Part shown: piece by piece, positions 27,753-37,150 of the stretch | Numbering within the stretch: the first letter of the stretch is position 1 | Layout: each line of letters begins with the position of its first letter | NCBI RefSeq assembly: GCF_024273195.1 | Contig: NZ_JAMZCU010000001.1 | Span: 735,649-799,648 of the forward strand | Direction: 5' to 3' | Source: Devosia ureilytica | Lineage (GTDB): Bacteria > Pseudomonadota > Alphaproteobacteria > Rhizobiales > Devosiaceae | DNA: 64,000 bases | Notes under the pieces: generated by a model | Told to the model about the DNA's origin: nothing | What the model saw: only the letters and a program-made list of their open reading frames with translations | Databases searched by the model: none | Program-made: the position numbers and the translations under genes

Positions 27753-28307
27753 TTGTCCAGTTCCCTGCCCCTCTATGCCATTCTGCTGCGTGCCATTGGC
27801 CCGGTGACACACAAGTTGATGCGCATGGAACAATGGCGCGCGGCGTCATCGACGGCCGGATTCGTGGCGCCGGAGACCCTGGTCAATACGGGCAATATGC
27901 TTGCTGGGTTCGACGGCGACGCCACAGCGGCGCGCAACGCTATGGAGCCAGTGCTGCGCGGATTTGGGCTGGGTGAAAACGTGGCGGTCATCGTCAGAAC
28001 GCCTGCCCAGCTGCGCAAGCTGCTCAAGGCTGACCCGATTGCCGAGGCCGCCGCGCAACGGCCGTCCCAGACCGGCGTCTACTTCTTCGCTGCGGCCAAA
28101 CCCGATTTCGGCTGGATCTCCGACCATGACGGACCAGAACTCATCCACGTCGTCGCCGATCATCTGGTCGTGGATTTCTCGCAGGACGTTGCCCAGTCCG
28201 GCAGGCTGATCCGAAAGATCGACAAGCTCTGCGGTCTCAACACCTCGCGAAACTGGAACACGACACGCAAACTGGCCGAACGCGCCAGCCAGCGGGAGAA
28301 GGAATAA
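27753..28307 (+). CDS. DUF1697 family protein
   Basis: A protein of about 184 residues matching the DUF1697 family (function unknown). The N-terminal pattern YAILLRAIGPVTHKLMRM, then the LVNTGNMLAGFDG segment in place of the usual QSGNV motif, and the C-terminal NWNTTRKLAERA are all typical. The start is uncertain: I use the TTG at 27753 because it lies just before the conserved first strand, and no good ribosome site is seen; the frame is open from 27615. It ends 2 bp before radA, so the two are co-transcribed. It interrupts the usual alr-radA adjacency. Confidence 0.7.
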   Translation: MSSSLPLYAILLRAIGPVTHKLMRMEQWRAASSTAGFVAPETLVNTGNMLAGFDGDATAARNAMEPVLRGFGLGENVAVIVRTPAQLRKLLKADPIAEAAAQRPSQTGVYFFAAAKPDFGWISDHDGPELIHVVADHLVVDFSQDVAQSGRLIRKIDKLCGLNTSRNWNTTRKLAERASQREKE

Positions 28308-28309
28308 GC

Positions 28310-29716
28310 ATGGCCAAGACTCGCTCCAATTTCGTCTGCCAGTCCTGCGGCGCGGTCACCACCCGCTGGCAGGGGCGGTGTGACGCCTGCGGCGAGTGGA
28401 ACACCATCGTCGAAGAATTGGTGGATTCAGGTGTCGGCGCCGGCCCCAAGGCCGCCAAGTCCAACGGGCGTCCCACCAATCTCGTGCCCCTCTCCGGCGA
28501 AACCGAAAGCGCAGCCCGGATCATTACCGGCATGGCCGAGCTTGACCGGGTCACCGGCGGCGGCTTCGTCAAGGGCTCTGCCTTGCTGGTTGGCGGCGAC
28601 CCGGGTATCGGCAAATCCACGCTGTTGCTGCAATCGGCGGCGGCACTGGCCCATAAGGGCAAGCGGGTCATCTATGTCTCGGGCGAGGAGGCCGTGGCTC
28701 AAGTGCGCCTGCGCGCCCAGCGGCTCGGGCTGGGTGAGGCCGATGTTCTGCTGGCGGCCGAAACCAATGTCGAAATCATCCTGGCGACGCTGGAAAACGG
28801 GCAGCCGCCCGATCTCGTCATTATCGATTCCATCCAGACTCTGTGGACCGACCGCGTCGATTCCGCTCCCGGAACAGTGACACAGGTGCGCACATCGGCG
28901 CAGGCGCTGACACGCTTTGCCAAAAAGAGTGGCGCGGCGGTCGTGCTCGTTGGCCATGTGACCAAGGACGGACAGATTGCTGGCCCGCGCGTCGTTGAGC
29001 ATATGGTCGATGCGGTGCTCTATTTCGAGGGCGACTCGAGCCACACCTTCCGCATCCTGCGCGGGGTGAAGAACCGTTATGGCGCCACCGACGAGATTGG
29101 CGTCTTCGCCATGACCGAGCGCGGGCTGGAGCAGGTGGCCAATCCGTCGGCTCTGTTCCTCGATCAGCGCGACAAGGACGCCGCCGGCTCCGCTGTCTTT
29201 GCCGGCATGGAAGGCACCCGGCCGCTGCTGATTGAAATCCAGGCGCTGGTCGCCCCCTCCCCGCTCGGCACACCGCGCCGCGCCGTGGTGGGTTGGGACA
29301 GTTCGCGCCTCTCCATGGTTCTGGCCGTGCTCGAAACCCGCTGTGGCGTCCGCATCGGGGCCAATGACATCTATCTCAATGTTGCGGGCGGGTTGAAGAT
29401 CAACGAGCCGGCTGCCGACCTGGCGGTTGCCGCAGCGCTGATTTCGTCGCTGACCGGATCGCCCCTGCCCGCCGACGCTGTCTACTTTGGCGAAATCTCG
29501 CTCGCGGGTGGCGTGCGCCCCGTTGTCCATGGCGCCCTGCGGCTGCGCGAGGCGCAAAAGCTCGGGTTTGGCTCGGTGGTGACGGGCAAGCTGGGCAGCG
29601 CCGACCGGAACTCGGGCCTTGATGTCACAGAATATGCGCTATTGAGCGACATGGTCAGCCGCATCGCCGCTCAGGGCAAGCGGGCCATGCCCGAGCCGGA
29701 GCCTGAAGGATGGTAA
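28310..29716 (+). CDS. radA: DNA repair protein RadA
   Basis: A 468-residue RecA-like ATPase in recombination and branch migration. The N-terminal four-cysteine zinc finger (CQSCG and CDACG), Walker A GGDPGIGKST, the RadA-specific KNRYG motif and the C-terminal Lon-protease-like domain are all present. Length is typical. It starts 2 bp after the DUF1697 gene. Confidence 0.97.
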   Translation: MAKTRSNFVCQSCGAVTTRWQGRCDACGEWNTIVEELVDSGVGAGPKAAKSNGRPTNLVPLSGETESAARIITGMAELDRVTGGGFVKGSALLVGGDPGIGKSTLLLQSAAALAHKGKRVIYVSGEEAVAQVRLRAQRLGLGEADVLLAAETNVEIILATLENGQPPDLVIIDSIQTLWTDRVDSAPGTVTQVRTSAQALTRFAKKSGAAVVLVGHVTKDGQIAGPRVVEHMVDAVLYFEGDSSHTFRILRGVKNRYGATDEIGVFAMTERGLEQVANPSALFLDQRDKDAAGSAVFAGMEGTRPLLIEIQALVAPSPLGTPRRAVVGWDSSRLSMVLAVLETRCGVRIGANDIYLNVAGGLKINEPAADLAVAAALISSLTGSPLPADAVYFGEISLAGGVRPVVHGALRLREAQKLGFGSVVTGKLGSADRNSGLDVTEYALLSDMVSRIAAQGKRAMPEPEPEGW

Positions 29717-29833
29717 ACGGACCCTTTCCGGGGAGATCGCTTCCCGTAGCCACTGCTAGGCTTGGCACAGCGCGCCAAAGCCGCTAAAGCTCCACCAAAA
29801 GGCCGGAACGGCAAGACAACAGGGCAAAAACAT

Positions 29834-30466
29834 ATGCTGACTGCGTTCGACGTTGGTGTGGGTGTGCTGGTGCTGATTTCGGCAATCCTGGCCACCGCGC
29901 GAGGACTGACCCGCGAGGTGCTTTCTCTGGCGACCTGGGCCGGCTCCGCTGCCATTGCCGTCTATATGTGGCAGTACCACCCCGACATTGCGCGGCAGTA
30001 TATTGCCGAGCCCGTCGTTGCCGATATCGCGACGGTGGTCGTGACCTTCATCGTCGCGCTCATCGTTTTGCACCTGCTCACCATGCGCATTGCCGATTTT
30101 GTGGTCGACAGCCGCATCGGGCCGATAGACCGTACGCTGGGTTTTGTCTTCGGCGTGCTGCGCGGCGTGCTCATCGCCATCGTCGTGACGATTTTTGGCC
30201 TGTGGTTGCTCCCGAACAATCTGCCTGACTGGGCCGACAACGCCCAGTCGCTGCCCTATCTGCGCGATATGGGCAACACCTTGATTTCCATGTTGCCTGA
30301 AGGACTTGAGCAGCAGGTAACCGATATTCTTCAGGGTGGCGGCGCCAACCTGACCGAGGACCCGCAGGCTCCGGTTGCCCCGCTTGAAGGCGGCGCAGGC
30401 GATCCCGATGTGGACGGCACGGTCGATCCCACCGATCCGGTGACCGACCCGGCGCCAGAGGCCTGA
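29834..30466 (+). CDS. cvpA: CvpA family membrane protein
   Basis: A 210-residue inner-membrane protein of the CvpA (colicin V production) family. It has four hydrophobic segments in the first 150 residues, with FDVGVGVLVLISAILATARG and the TLGFVFGVLRGVLIA signature, then a Pro/Asp-rich periplasmic or cytosolic tail rich in acidic residues. Position between radA and purF is conserved in many proteobacteria. I start at the ATG at 29834, which begins the first helix; the frame extends to 29762. Confidence 0.9.
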   Translation: MLTAFDVGVGVLVLISAILATARGLTREVLSLATWAGSAAIAVYMWQYHPDIARQYIAEPVVADIATVVVTFIVALIVLHLLTMRIADFVVDSRIGPIDRTLGFVFGVLRGVLIAIVVTIFGLWLLPNNLPDWADNAQSLPYLRDMGNTLISMLPEGLEQQVTDILQGGGANLTEDPQAPVAPLEGGAGDPDVDGTVDPTDPVTDPAPEA

Positions 30467-30570
30467 TCGATAACAACGGCGGAACGCGCACCCGCCGCAC
30501 ATCTGCTGGTCGCACATGTCATTGGTGACCGGCAGCAAATTGCGCTATTGGCAAGCGACCTGTTTTTCGC

Positions 30571-32073
30571 ATGGAGAGCCTGGTGACCCATTGGAACGAT
30601 GACGATTTCGATCTCAATGGAGACACGCTGCACGAAGAGTGTGGCGTGTTCGGCATTTTGGGGCACGACGATGCCTCGACCCTGACCGCGCTCGGGCTGC
30701 ACGCCCTGCAGCACCGCGGCCAGGAAGCGGCGGGTATCGTCAGCTTCGATGGGCGCCAGTTCTACCAGGAAAAGCGCATGGGCCTGGTGGGCGACCACTA
30801 TACCGATCCGGCTGTCCTGGCGAAGCTCCCCGGCAGCATTGCCATTGGTCACACCCGCTATTCCACAACCGGCGAAGTGGCGCTGCGCAACGTGCAGCCG
30901 CTGTTCGCCGAGTTGGAAGTGGGCGGCATCGCCATTGCCCACAATGGCAACTTCACCAATGGCTTGACGTTGCGCCGCCAGATCATCGCGACCGGCGCCA
31001 TCTGCCAGTCGACCTCGGACAGCGAAGTGGTGTTGCATCTGATCGCCCGCTCGCGCCACTCATCGAGCACGGACCGTTTCATCGACGCCATCCGACAGAT
31101 GGAAGGCGGCTATGCCATGTTGGCCATGACGCGCACCAAGCTGATTGCAGCGCGCGACCCGGTGGGTATTCGTCCGCTGGTGATGGGTGACCTTGATGGC
31201 AAGCCGATCTTTTGTTCGGAAACCTGCGCCCTCGACATTGTCGGCGCCAAATATGTCCGCGACGTCGAGAACGGCGAAGTCATCATTTGCGAGCTTCAGC
31301 CCGATGGCTCGATCACAATTGATGCGCGCAAACCCGCCCGCCCCGTACCGGAGCGGCCGTGTCTGTTCGAATATGTCTATTTCGCCCGCCCCGACAGCTC
31401 CGTTTCGGGCCGCAGTGTTTATACCGCGCGCAAGAACATGGGCATCAATCTCGCCAAAGAGGCGCCGGTCGAGGCTGATGTGGTGGTGCCTGTTCCCGAC
31501 GGCGGCACCCCGGCTGCAATCGGCTTTGCCCAGCAGAGCGGCATTCCCTTCGAATTGGGCATTATCCGCAACCACTATGTGGGCCGCACGTTCATTGAGC
31601 CCACGCAGTCCATACGCGCCTTTGGCGTACGCCTCAAGCATTCGGCCAATCGCGCTGAAATCGCGGGCAAGCGTGTGGTGCTGATCGATGATTCCATCGT
31701 GCGCGGCACCACCTCGATCAAGATCATCCAGATGATCCGCGATGCCGGCGCGACCGAAGTGCATATCCGTGTCGCCAGCCCGATGATTTTCCATTCGGAC
31801 TATTACGGCATCGACACGCCCGACCCCGACAAGCTGCTGGCCAATCAATATGGCGATATCGACGCCATGTGCCGCTATATAGGGGCGGATTCGCTGCAGT
31901 TCCTCTCCATCGACGGGCTGTACCAGGCCGTGGGCGGCAAGAAACGCGATCCCAAGGCCCCGCAGTTTACCGACCACTATTTTACGGGCGACTATCCGAC
32001 GCAGTTGACCGATCTGCACGGCCGGACCATGACCGACCCCAAGCAGGTTTCGCTGCTCAAGGAAGCGGGTTAA
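30571..32073 (+). CDS. purF: Amidophosphoribosyltransferase
   Basis: A 500-residue enzyme that commits PRPP to purine synthesis. A propeptide of about 23 residues precedes the nucleophile C24 in HEECGVFGIL, exposed after processing; the glutaminase domain has HTRYSTTG and HNGNFTN; the PRPP-binding loop is VVLIDDSIVRGTTS. It shares its last base with the next start (TAATG), so the downstream SDR is co-translated. Confidence 0.97.
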   Translation: MESLVTHWNDDDFDLNGDTLHEECGVFGILGHDDASTLTALGLHALQHRGQEAAGIVSFDGRQFYQEKRMGLVGDHYTDPAVLAKLPGSIAIGHTRYSTTGEVALRNVQPLFAELEVGGIAIAHNGNFTNGLTLRRQIIATGAICQSTSDSEVVLHLIARSRHSSSTDRFIDAIRQMEGGYAMLAMTRTKLIAARDPVGIRPLVMGDLDGKPIFCSETCALDIVGAKYVRDVENGEVIICELQPDGSITIDARKPARPVPERPCLFEYVYFARPDSSVSGRSVYTARKNMGINLAKEAPVEADVVVPVPDGGTPAAIGFAQQSGIPFELGIIRNHYVGRTFIEPTQSIRAFGVRLKHSANRAEIAGKRVVLIDDSIVRGTTSIKIIQMIRDAGATEVHIRVASPMIFHSDYYGIDTPDPDKLLANQYGDIDAMCRYIGADSLQFLSIDGLYQAVGGKKRDPKAPQFTDHYFTGDYPTQLTDLHGRTMTDPKQVSLLKEAG

Positions 32074-32807
32074 TGACCGACAATTCTGAACTGGCCGGCA
32101 AGGTCGTCCTGATCACCGGCGCCTCGCGCGGCATTGGCTATGCTGCCGGCATCGAAGCTGCGCAGCGCGGCGCCCATGTGATTGCGGTGGCACGCACGGT
32201 GGGCGGCCTCGAAGAGCTCGACGACGCCATTCAGGCGATTGGCGGATCAACGACGCTTGTGCCGCTCGACCTGCGCGATGGAGATGCCATCGACCGTCTC
32301 GGCGCGGCGATCTTCGAGCGCTGGGGACATCTCGACGGCCTGGTTGCCAATGCCGGGCAATTGGGCGTTTTGAGCCCGGTCGCCCACATCAAGCCCGACG
32401 ATTTCGACAAGGTGCTGGCGGTCAATGTGACTGCCAATTATCGCCTGCTCCGCTCGCTCGACCTTTTACTGCGCCAGTCAGACGCGGGGCGTGCCGTCTT
32501 CGTGTCTTCCGGTGCCGCCCGCTCGGCACGCCCGTTCTGGGGACTGTATGCCGCCAGCAAGGCAGCCCTCGACGCGCTGGTCAAATCCTATGCCGGCGAA
32601 ATCGAGACCACCAAGGTCCGCGCCAATGTTTTCTACCCGGGCGTTGTCCGCACCGCCATGCGCGCCAAGGCCATGCCGGGTGAGGACCCCAACACGCTGC
32701 CCACACCGACCGAAGTCGCGCCCAAGCTGATCGACCTGCTCAGCCCCGCGCTGGCCGAGAATGGTCGTCTGTTCGACGTGGGCACCGGCGTTTTTGAAGA
32801 CATCTGA
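32073..32807 (+). CDS. SDR family NAD(P)-dependent oxidoreductase
   Basis: A 244-residue short-chain dehydrogenase with cofactor motif ITGASRGIGYAAG, the NAG loop (VANAGQLG) and the YAASK catalytic pair after SSGAARS. The ATG shares a base with the purF stop codon (TAATG), which is the translational coupling seen for purF-SDR in related genomes. Substrate is unknown; no purine-pathway role can be read from the sequence. Confidence 0.92.
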   Translation: MTDNSELAGKVVLITGASRGIGYAAGIEAAQRGAHVIAVARTVGGLEELDDAIQAIGGSTTLVPLDLRDGDAIDRLGAAIFERWGHLDGLVANAGQLGVLSPVAHIKPDDFDKVLAVNVTANYRLLRSLDLLLRQSDAGRAVFVSSGAARSARPFWGLYAASKAALDALVKSYAGEIETTKVRANVFYPGVVRTAMRAKAMPGEDPNTLPTPTEVAPKLIDLLSPALAENGRLFDVGTGVFEDI

Positions 32808-32809
32808 GC

Positions 32810-33403
32810 GTGCTCACCCTCCGCCCCTACGCCCCTGCCGATCTCGATGCGCTTTATGCCATCTGCCTGCAGACGGCGGACGCGGGCAAGGATGCAACTG
32901 CGCTGCACAATGATCCGCAGCTGGTCGGCCACATCTACTCGGCGCCCTATGGTGTGCTTGAGCCAGGCAATGTCTTCGTGGCTGAAGATGACGAGGGCGT
33001 CGCGGGCTATGTGGTGGGCACCTATGACACCAGCGCCTTCATAGACCGGCTGGAGCACGAATGGTGGCCGGCCTTGCGCCAGCGCTATGCAGGTGCCGCC
33101 GGCCTGACCGCTGCCGATCAGCAGCGGGTCGACAGCATCATGAAGCCCGGCCATCCGCCAGCGGACCTCGTGGCCAGCTATCCCGCCCACATCCACATGA
33201 ACCTCTTGCCGCGCCTGCGGGGGCAGCGCGTCGGGACTCGCCTCCTCGATCTCTGGATCGCACAGGCCAAGGCCAATGGCGTCTCGGGCATCCATCTGGG
33301 GGCGAGCGCCAGCAATACCGGCGGCATCGCGTTCTGGACCCGCTCCGGCTTCACACCGTGGCGCAAAGAACCGGGCGTCGTCTGGTTCGGGATGCGCCTT
33401 TAG
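32810..33403 (+). CDS. GNAT family N-acetyltransferase
   Basis: A 197-residue acetyltransferase starting at a GTG 2 bp after the SDR stop. The N-terminal TLRPYAPADLDALYAIC, the strand VAEDDEGVAGYVVG, the acetyl-CoA loop LRGQRVGTRLLDLW and the LGASASNTGGIAFWTRSGF ending fit the GNAT fold. A 50-residue insert between strand 3 and the CoA loop is longer than usual. Substrate is not predictable. It ends in a 4-bp overlap with the convergent CorC-like gene. Confidence 0.9.
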   Translation: MLTLRPYAPADLDALYAICLQTADAGKDATALHNDPQLVGHIYSAPYGVLEPGNVFVAEDDEGVAGYVVGTYDTSAFIDRLEHEWWPALRQRYAGAAGLTAADQQRVDSIMKPGHPPADLVASYPAHIHMNLLPRLRGQRVGTRLLDLWIAQAKANGVSGIHLGASASNTGGIAFWTRSGFTPWRKEPGVVWFGMRL

Positions 33404-34677
33404 GAAACAGGCGCGACCAGCACCTTGTCGATGCGGTGACCATCAAGGTCCACAACCTCGAAACGCAGGCCATCACTCTCGAAGCTTTCACCGACAACCG
33501 GCATGTGGTTGACATGCGACAGGACATAACCCGCAAGCGTCTCGTATCGGGCGTCCTTGGGAATATCGATATTGAAGCGCTCGCTGAAGTCGTGCACCGG
33601 CATCCAGCCGGCGACTAGCCATGAGCCATCCTTGCGCTGGGTCAGCGCCGGCTCGTCGCCTGGACCCTCGTTATAAATGCCGGTGATCACTTCGAGCACA
33701 TCGCCATAGGTGACGATGCCTTCGAAGTGACCGTATTCGTCTACGACCAAGGCCATCTGCGCCCGCGCCTGGCGCATGGTCTCGACCACGTCGAGCGCGT
33801 CGGCATGCTCCATCACCACCGGCATTTGCTTCACCAGTGACCGGAGATCCGGCTGCCGTCCTGCTGCCAAGCTCGGCAGCAGGTCGGAAAGCGCCAGCAC
33901 ACCAAGGATAGAGTCGGCATCATGTTCTTGTACCAGCACCTTGGTGTGCGTGGTCTCGAGCATGATCTTGAGATTGTCTTCGTAGCTGTCCTCAAGGTCG
34001 ATAGTCACGACGTCGAGACGCGGGGTCATGATGCCGCGCGCCGACCGGTCGGCGAGGCGCATGACACCTGCGATCATGGAATGTTCTTCGGTTTCGAAAA
34101 TTCCCGCATTTGTCGCCTCGGCAATGATGGTGCGGACCTCCTCCTCGGTCACGGAGTTTTCTGAAGCACCGCTCTGCCCAAGCAGGCGCAGGACCAGTTG
34201 ACCGGAAATATCGAGCAGCCAGACGACCGGCGTGCCGATGCGGGCAAGGATCGCCATGGGCTGGGCTACGCGTGCGGCCACGGCTTCGGGGTTACGCAGC
34301 GCGATCTGCTTGGGCACCAGTTCGCCCAGAATCAATGAGCCATAAGTGATCAGAACCACCACGACGCCAACGCCGGCGATGTCAGCAATGTTGTCCGGCA
34401 CGCCGACCTGCTCAAGCCAGGCGGTGAGGCGCAGGCCGAGCGTGGCGCCGGAAAAAGCGCCCGAAAGAATGCCCACGAGGGTAATGCCGATCTGCACCGA
34501 AGACAGAAATTTGCCCGGTTCCTCGGCAAGTCGCATGGCCGTGGCTGCGCCCTTGTCACCCTGATCGGCCAGGACTTTCAAGCGGGCGGAGCGGGATGAA
34601 ACAACGGCCAGTTCGGACATGGCCAGAGCGCCGTTCACCAGAACCAGAACGACGACAATGAGAATTTCTGTAAGCAA
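33400..34677 (-). CDS. HlyC/CorC (CNNM) family transporter
   Basis: A 425-residue protein with an N-terminal DUF21/CNNM domain (four hydrophobic segments, LILGELVPKQIALRNPE), two CBS motifs in the middle (MTPRLDVVTIDLEDSY and the following AGRQPDLRS region), and a C-terminal CorC_HlyC domain (GSWLVAGWMPVHDF). Family members are implicated in magnesium or divalent-cation efflux. It lies downstream of der on the minus strand. Confidence 0.9.
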   Translation of the reverse strand: MLTEILIVVVLVLVNGALAMSELAVVSSRSARLKVLADQGDKGAATAMRLAEEPGKFLSSVQIGITLVGILSGAFSGATLGLRLTAWLEQVGVPDNIADIAGVGVVVVLITYGSLILGELVPKQIALRNPEAVAARVAQPMAILARIGTPVVWLLDISGQLVLRLLGQSGASENSVTEEEVRTIIAEATNAGIFETEEHSMIAGVMRLADRSARGIMTPRLDVVTIDLEDSYEDNLKIMLETTHTKVLVQEHDADSILGVLALSDLLPSLAAGRQPDLRSLVKQMPVVMEHADALDVVETMRQARAQMALVVDEYGHFEGIVTYGDVLEVITGIYNEGPGDEPALTQRKDGSWLVAGWMPVHDFSERFNIDIPKDARYETLAGYVLSHVNHMPVVGESFESDGLRFEVVDLDGHRIDKVLVAPVS

Positions 34678-34781
34678 AACAGAGCACTATTGGCACGCCG
34701 CGACCAATGGCGGGGTGTTACGACACGCCCACTATAGGGCAAGCGGGCGTGGCGTGAATAGAATTCTGGTCGCCGAGGCGG

Positions 34782-36233
34782 CTACTTCTTGTCGACGTAG
34801 GGGTTCTTGCCGCCCCGCAGCCACAGGCGGATTGGTGTGCCCTTCATATCAAAGGCTTCGCGCATGCCGTTGACCAGATAGCGCTGATATGAGGCCGGGA
34901 CCACATCGGGGCGTGAGGCAAAGATGATGAAGCTCGGCGGCCGGGTCTTGGCCTGCGTCATGTAGCGCATCTTGAGGCGACGGCCAGAGACGGCCGGAGG
35001 CGGATGCCCCTCGATCATGCCAGCCAGCCAGCGATTGAGCCGGGAGGTGGAAACGTGCGAATTCCAGCTCCGCTCAATGGTGAAGATGGCTTCCATGAGC
35101 TTGTCGATATTGCGCCCGGTGAGACCAGAGATGGTCACCAGCGGCACGCCGCGCAGTTGCGGCAGCAGCCGTTCACACTCTTCGCGCAGTTCAGACAGGG
35201 CCTTGTTCTTGTCCTCGATCAGATCCCACTTGTTGAGTGCGATGACCATGGCACGGCCTTCGCGCTCGACCAAATCGGCCAGGGCCAGATCCTGTTTTTC
35301 GAACGGGACAGTGGCGTCGAGCATCAAAACGACGACTTCGGCGTATTGTATGGAGCGCAGGCTGTCGCCCACGGCCAGCTTTTCGAGTTTACCGGTCACG
35401 CGGGAGCGACGTCGGATACCGGCCGTATCCACCAAGTTGATGGTGCGGCCTTCCCATTCCCAGGGTACGAGAATGCTGTCGCGGGTGATGCCGGCCTCGG
35501 GGCCCACGAGCACGCGGTCTTCACCGACCATGCGGTTGACCAGGGTGGATTTGCCGGCATTGGGGCGCCCCACAATGGCGACGTTGAGGTAGCGGCGCGG
35601 ATTCCAGCGCAGCGTCGCGTCGTCGCCCTCGCCTTCCAGCATATCGGGGGTAATGTCGACATCGACCTCGGGCATAATGTCGAGATCGTCGGCGATTTCA
35701 GCGCCGGCCGCTTCCAATTCCGCCTTGCGCTCTTCGGCCTTGTCGATGGCGGCAGAGACGATGGAATAAAGTTCGGACAGGCCCAGGCCGTGCTCGGCGG
35801 ACAGCGCGATAGGTTCGCCAAAGCCGAGCTTGAAGGCTTCCACCAAACCGTGTTCGGCGGACTTGCTTTCGGCCTTGTTGCCGACGAGGTGAACCTGCTT
35901 GCCGGCCTTGCGCAGCACCTGGGCAAAGCGCTGGTCGAGCGGCACCACACCCGCCCGAGCATCGATCATGAACAGGATCACGTCGGCATCACGGATGGCC
36001 AGCTCGGTCTGCTGGCGCATACGGTCTTCGAGGCTACCGTCGGTCACGTCCTCGTAACCGGCGGTATCAAGGATCTTGAACGTCAGATCGGCAATATGCC
36101 CCTCGGCCTCACGACGGTCGCGGGTGACGCCCGGCGTGTCATCGACCAGCGCGATCTTGCGACCGACAAGACGGTTGAAAAGGGTCGATTTGCCGACATT
36201 GGGACGGCCGACAATGGCAACGGTGACCGTCAT
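34782..36233 (-). CDS. der: Ribosome biogenesis GTPase Der (EngA)
   Basis: A 483-residue GTPase with two tandem G domains and a C-terminal KH-like domain, needed for 50S assembly. The first domain has [11 protein letters not shown] and DTPGV; the second has [16 protein letters not shown] and NKWD. The C-terminal [17 protein letters not shown] region is typical. The ATG at 36233 begins the canonical [13 protein letters not shown]; the frame is open to 36320 but the extra residues are not Der-like. The usual bamB neighbour between the TPR gene and der is absent. Confidence 0.97.
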   Translation of the reverse strand: MTVTVAIVGRPNVGKSTLFNRLVGRKIALVDDTPGVTRDRREAEGHIADLTFKILDTAGYEDVTDGSLEDRMRQQTELAIRDADVILFMIDARAGVVPLDQRFAQVLRKAGKQVHLVGNKAESKSAEHGLVEAFKLGFGEPIALSAEHGLGLSELYSIVSAAIDKAEERKAELEAAGAEIADDLDIMPEVDVDITPDMLEGEGDDATLRWNPRRYLNVAIVGRPNAGKSTLVNRMVGEDRVLVGPEAGITRDSILVPWEWEGRTINLVDTAGIRRRSRVTGKLEKLAVGDSLRSIQYAEVVVLMLDATVPFEKQDLALADLVEREGRAMVIALNKWDLIEDKNKALSELREECERLLPQLRGVPLVTISGLTGRNIDKLMEAIFTIERSWNSHVSTSRLNRWLAGMIEGHPPPAVSGRRLKMRYMTQAKTRPPSFIIFASRPDVVPASYQRYLVNGMREAFDMKGTPIRLWLRGGKNPYVDKK

Positions 36234-36258
36234 ACGGTATCCCCTGAAAGGCAGCCGA

Positions 36259-37014
36259 TTATTCGGCTGCGGGCTCGACAGCGACATCGGCCGGGGCGTC
36301 GCCCTGAACAATCGCGTCAATGGATTGGGCGGCAGCTTCCGCAGGGTCCTCGGCCGTGACCGAGCCTTCCGCCAACATCTGCGCCAGATAATAGGCCATG
36401 CGGTTGCGAATGCCGGACTGGGCCAGCGGGTCGTTGATCACGGCCTCAAAGCTTGCCTCGGCGGCCGCGAAGTCGCCGGCCTTGTATTGAGCCAGGCCCA
36501 GCAATTCGCGGGCGACACGGCGCATCTGGGAATCGTCGGTGGCAAGCGTTGCGACCCGCGCCTCGACATCGCTGAGCGATCCGGCGTCGACCAGAATATT
36601 GCCGGCCAGCAGCAGCGCCAGTTCGCGCAGGCGCTGGTTGGACTGATTATTGGCCAGTGCGTCATAGGCGGCCACGGCCCCTGCACTATCGCCCTGCTCA
36701 GCCAGCAACGCCGCCTTGCGGAACTCGGCCAGCACCGGGTAACCGCCCGAGCCATTGGCGGCCAGCGCATCGAGCTGGGCCTGTGCATCGGCCAGATTGT
36801 CGCTTTCGGCAGCGTCCAGCGCCGCATAGAGCTGTTCGGAGGCCGCAGCGGACTGGCTGTTGGTGTACCAGGACCAACCCTCATTGACCGCCACCAGGGC
36901 CACAATGGCGATGGCGCCACCAATGACAAAGGGGGCAAAACGACGCCACAAGGCGCGCATCCGGTCGGAGCGCAGTTCCTCGTCGATTTCGTTGAAGATG
37001 TTCTCGTTGGACAT
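36259..37014 (-). CDS. Tetratricopeptide-repeat membrane protein (YfgM-like)
   Basis: A 251-residue protein: a hydrophilic N-terminus ([12 protein letters not shown]), one membrane helix ([18 protein letters not shown]), then a periplasmic alpha-helical TPR-like domain (repeated A-rich helix pairs) and an acidic Ala/Glu tail. This is the YfgM or DUF2659-like architecture found beside bamB and der, and YfgM is linked to the Sec translocon chaperone network. It is 25 bp upstream of der, so the two are an operon; a terminator just upstream isolates them from guaA. Confidence 0.85.
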   Translation of the reverse strand: MSNENIFNEIDEELRSDRMRALWRRFAPFVIGGAIAIVALVAVNEGWSWYTNSQSAAASEQLYAALDAAESDNLADAQAQLDALAANGSGGYPVLAEFRKAALLAEQGDSAGAVAAYDALANNQSNQRLRELALLLAGNILVDAGSLSDVEARVATLATDDSQMRRVARELLGLAQYKAGDFAAAEASFEAVINDPLAQSGIRNRMAYYLAQMLAEGSVTAEDPAEAAAQSIDAIVQGDAPADVAVEPAAE

Positions 37015-37034
37015 GGCCAGCCTAGGCTCGAATA

Positions 37035-37065
37035 TAAAAGTGGGGGAGCATTATCATGCGCCCCC
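37035..37065 (-). terminator. Rho-independent terminator after guaA
   Basis: On the minus strand GGGGG-x-GCAT pairs with ATGC-x-CCCCC around a four-base loop, followed by CTTTTAT. It lies about 85 bp past the guaA stop and just before the TPR gene, so it separates the guaA and der transcripts. Confidence 0.65.
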
Positions 37066-37150
37066 AGGATTGCAAACTAGCTGGACTGCCTGTTCGTGGC
37101 CCGACAAGTTCCTGCGAGCACAAGTCTAGCGTGAAACGCGATGGTGGGGA

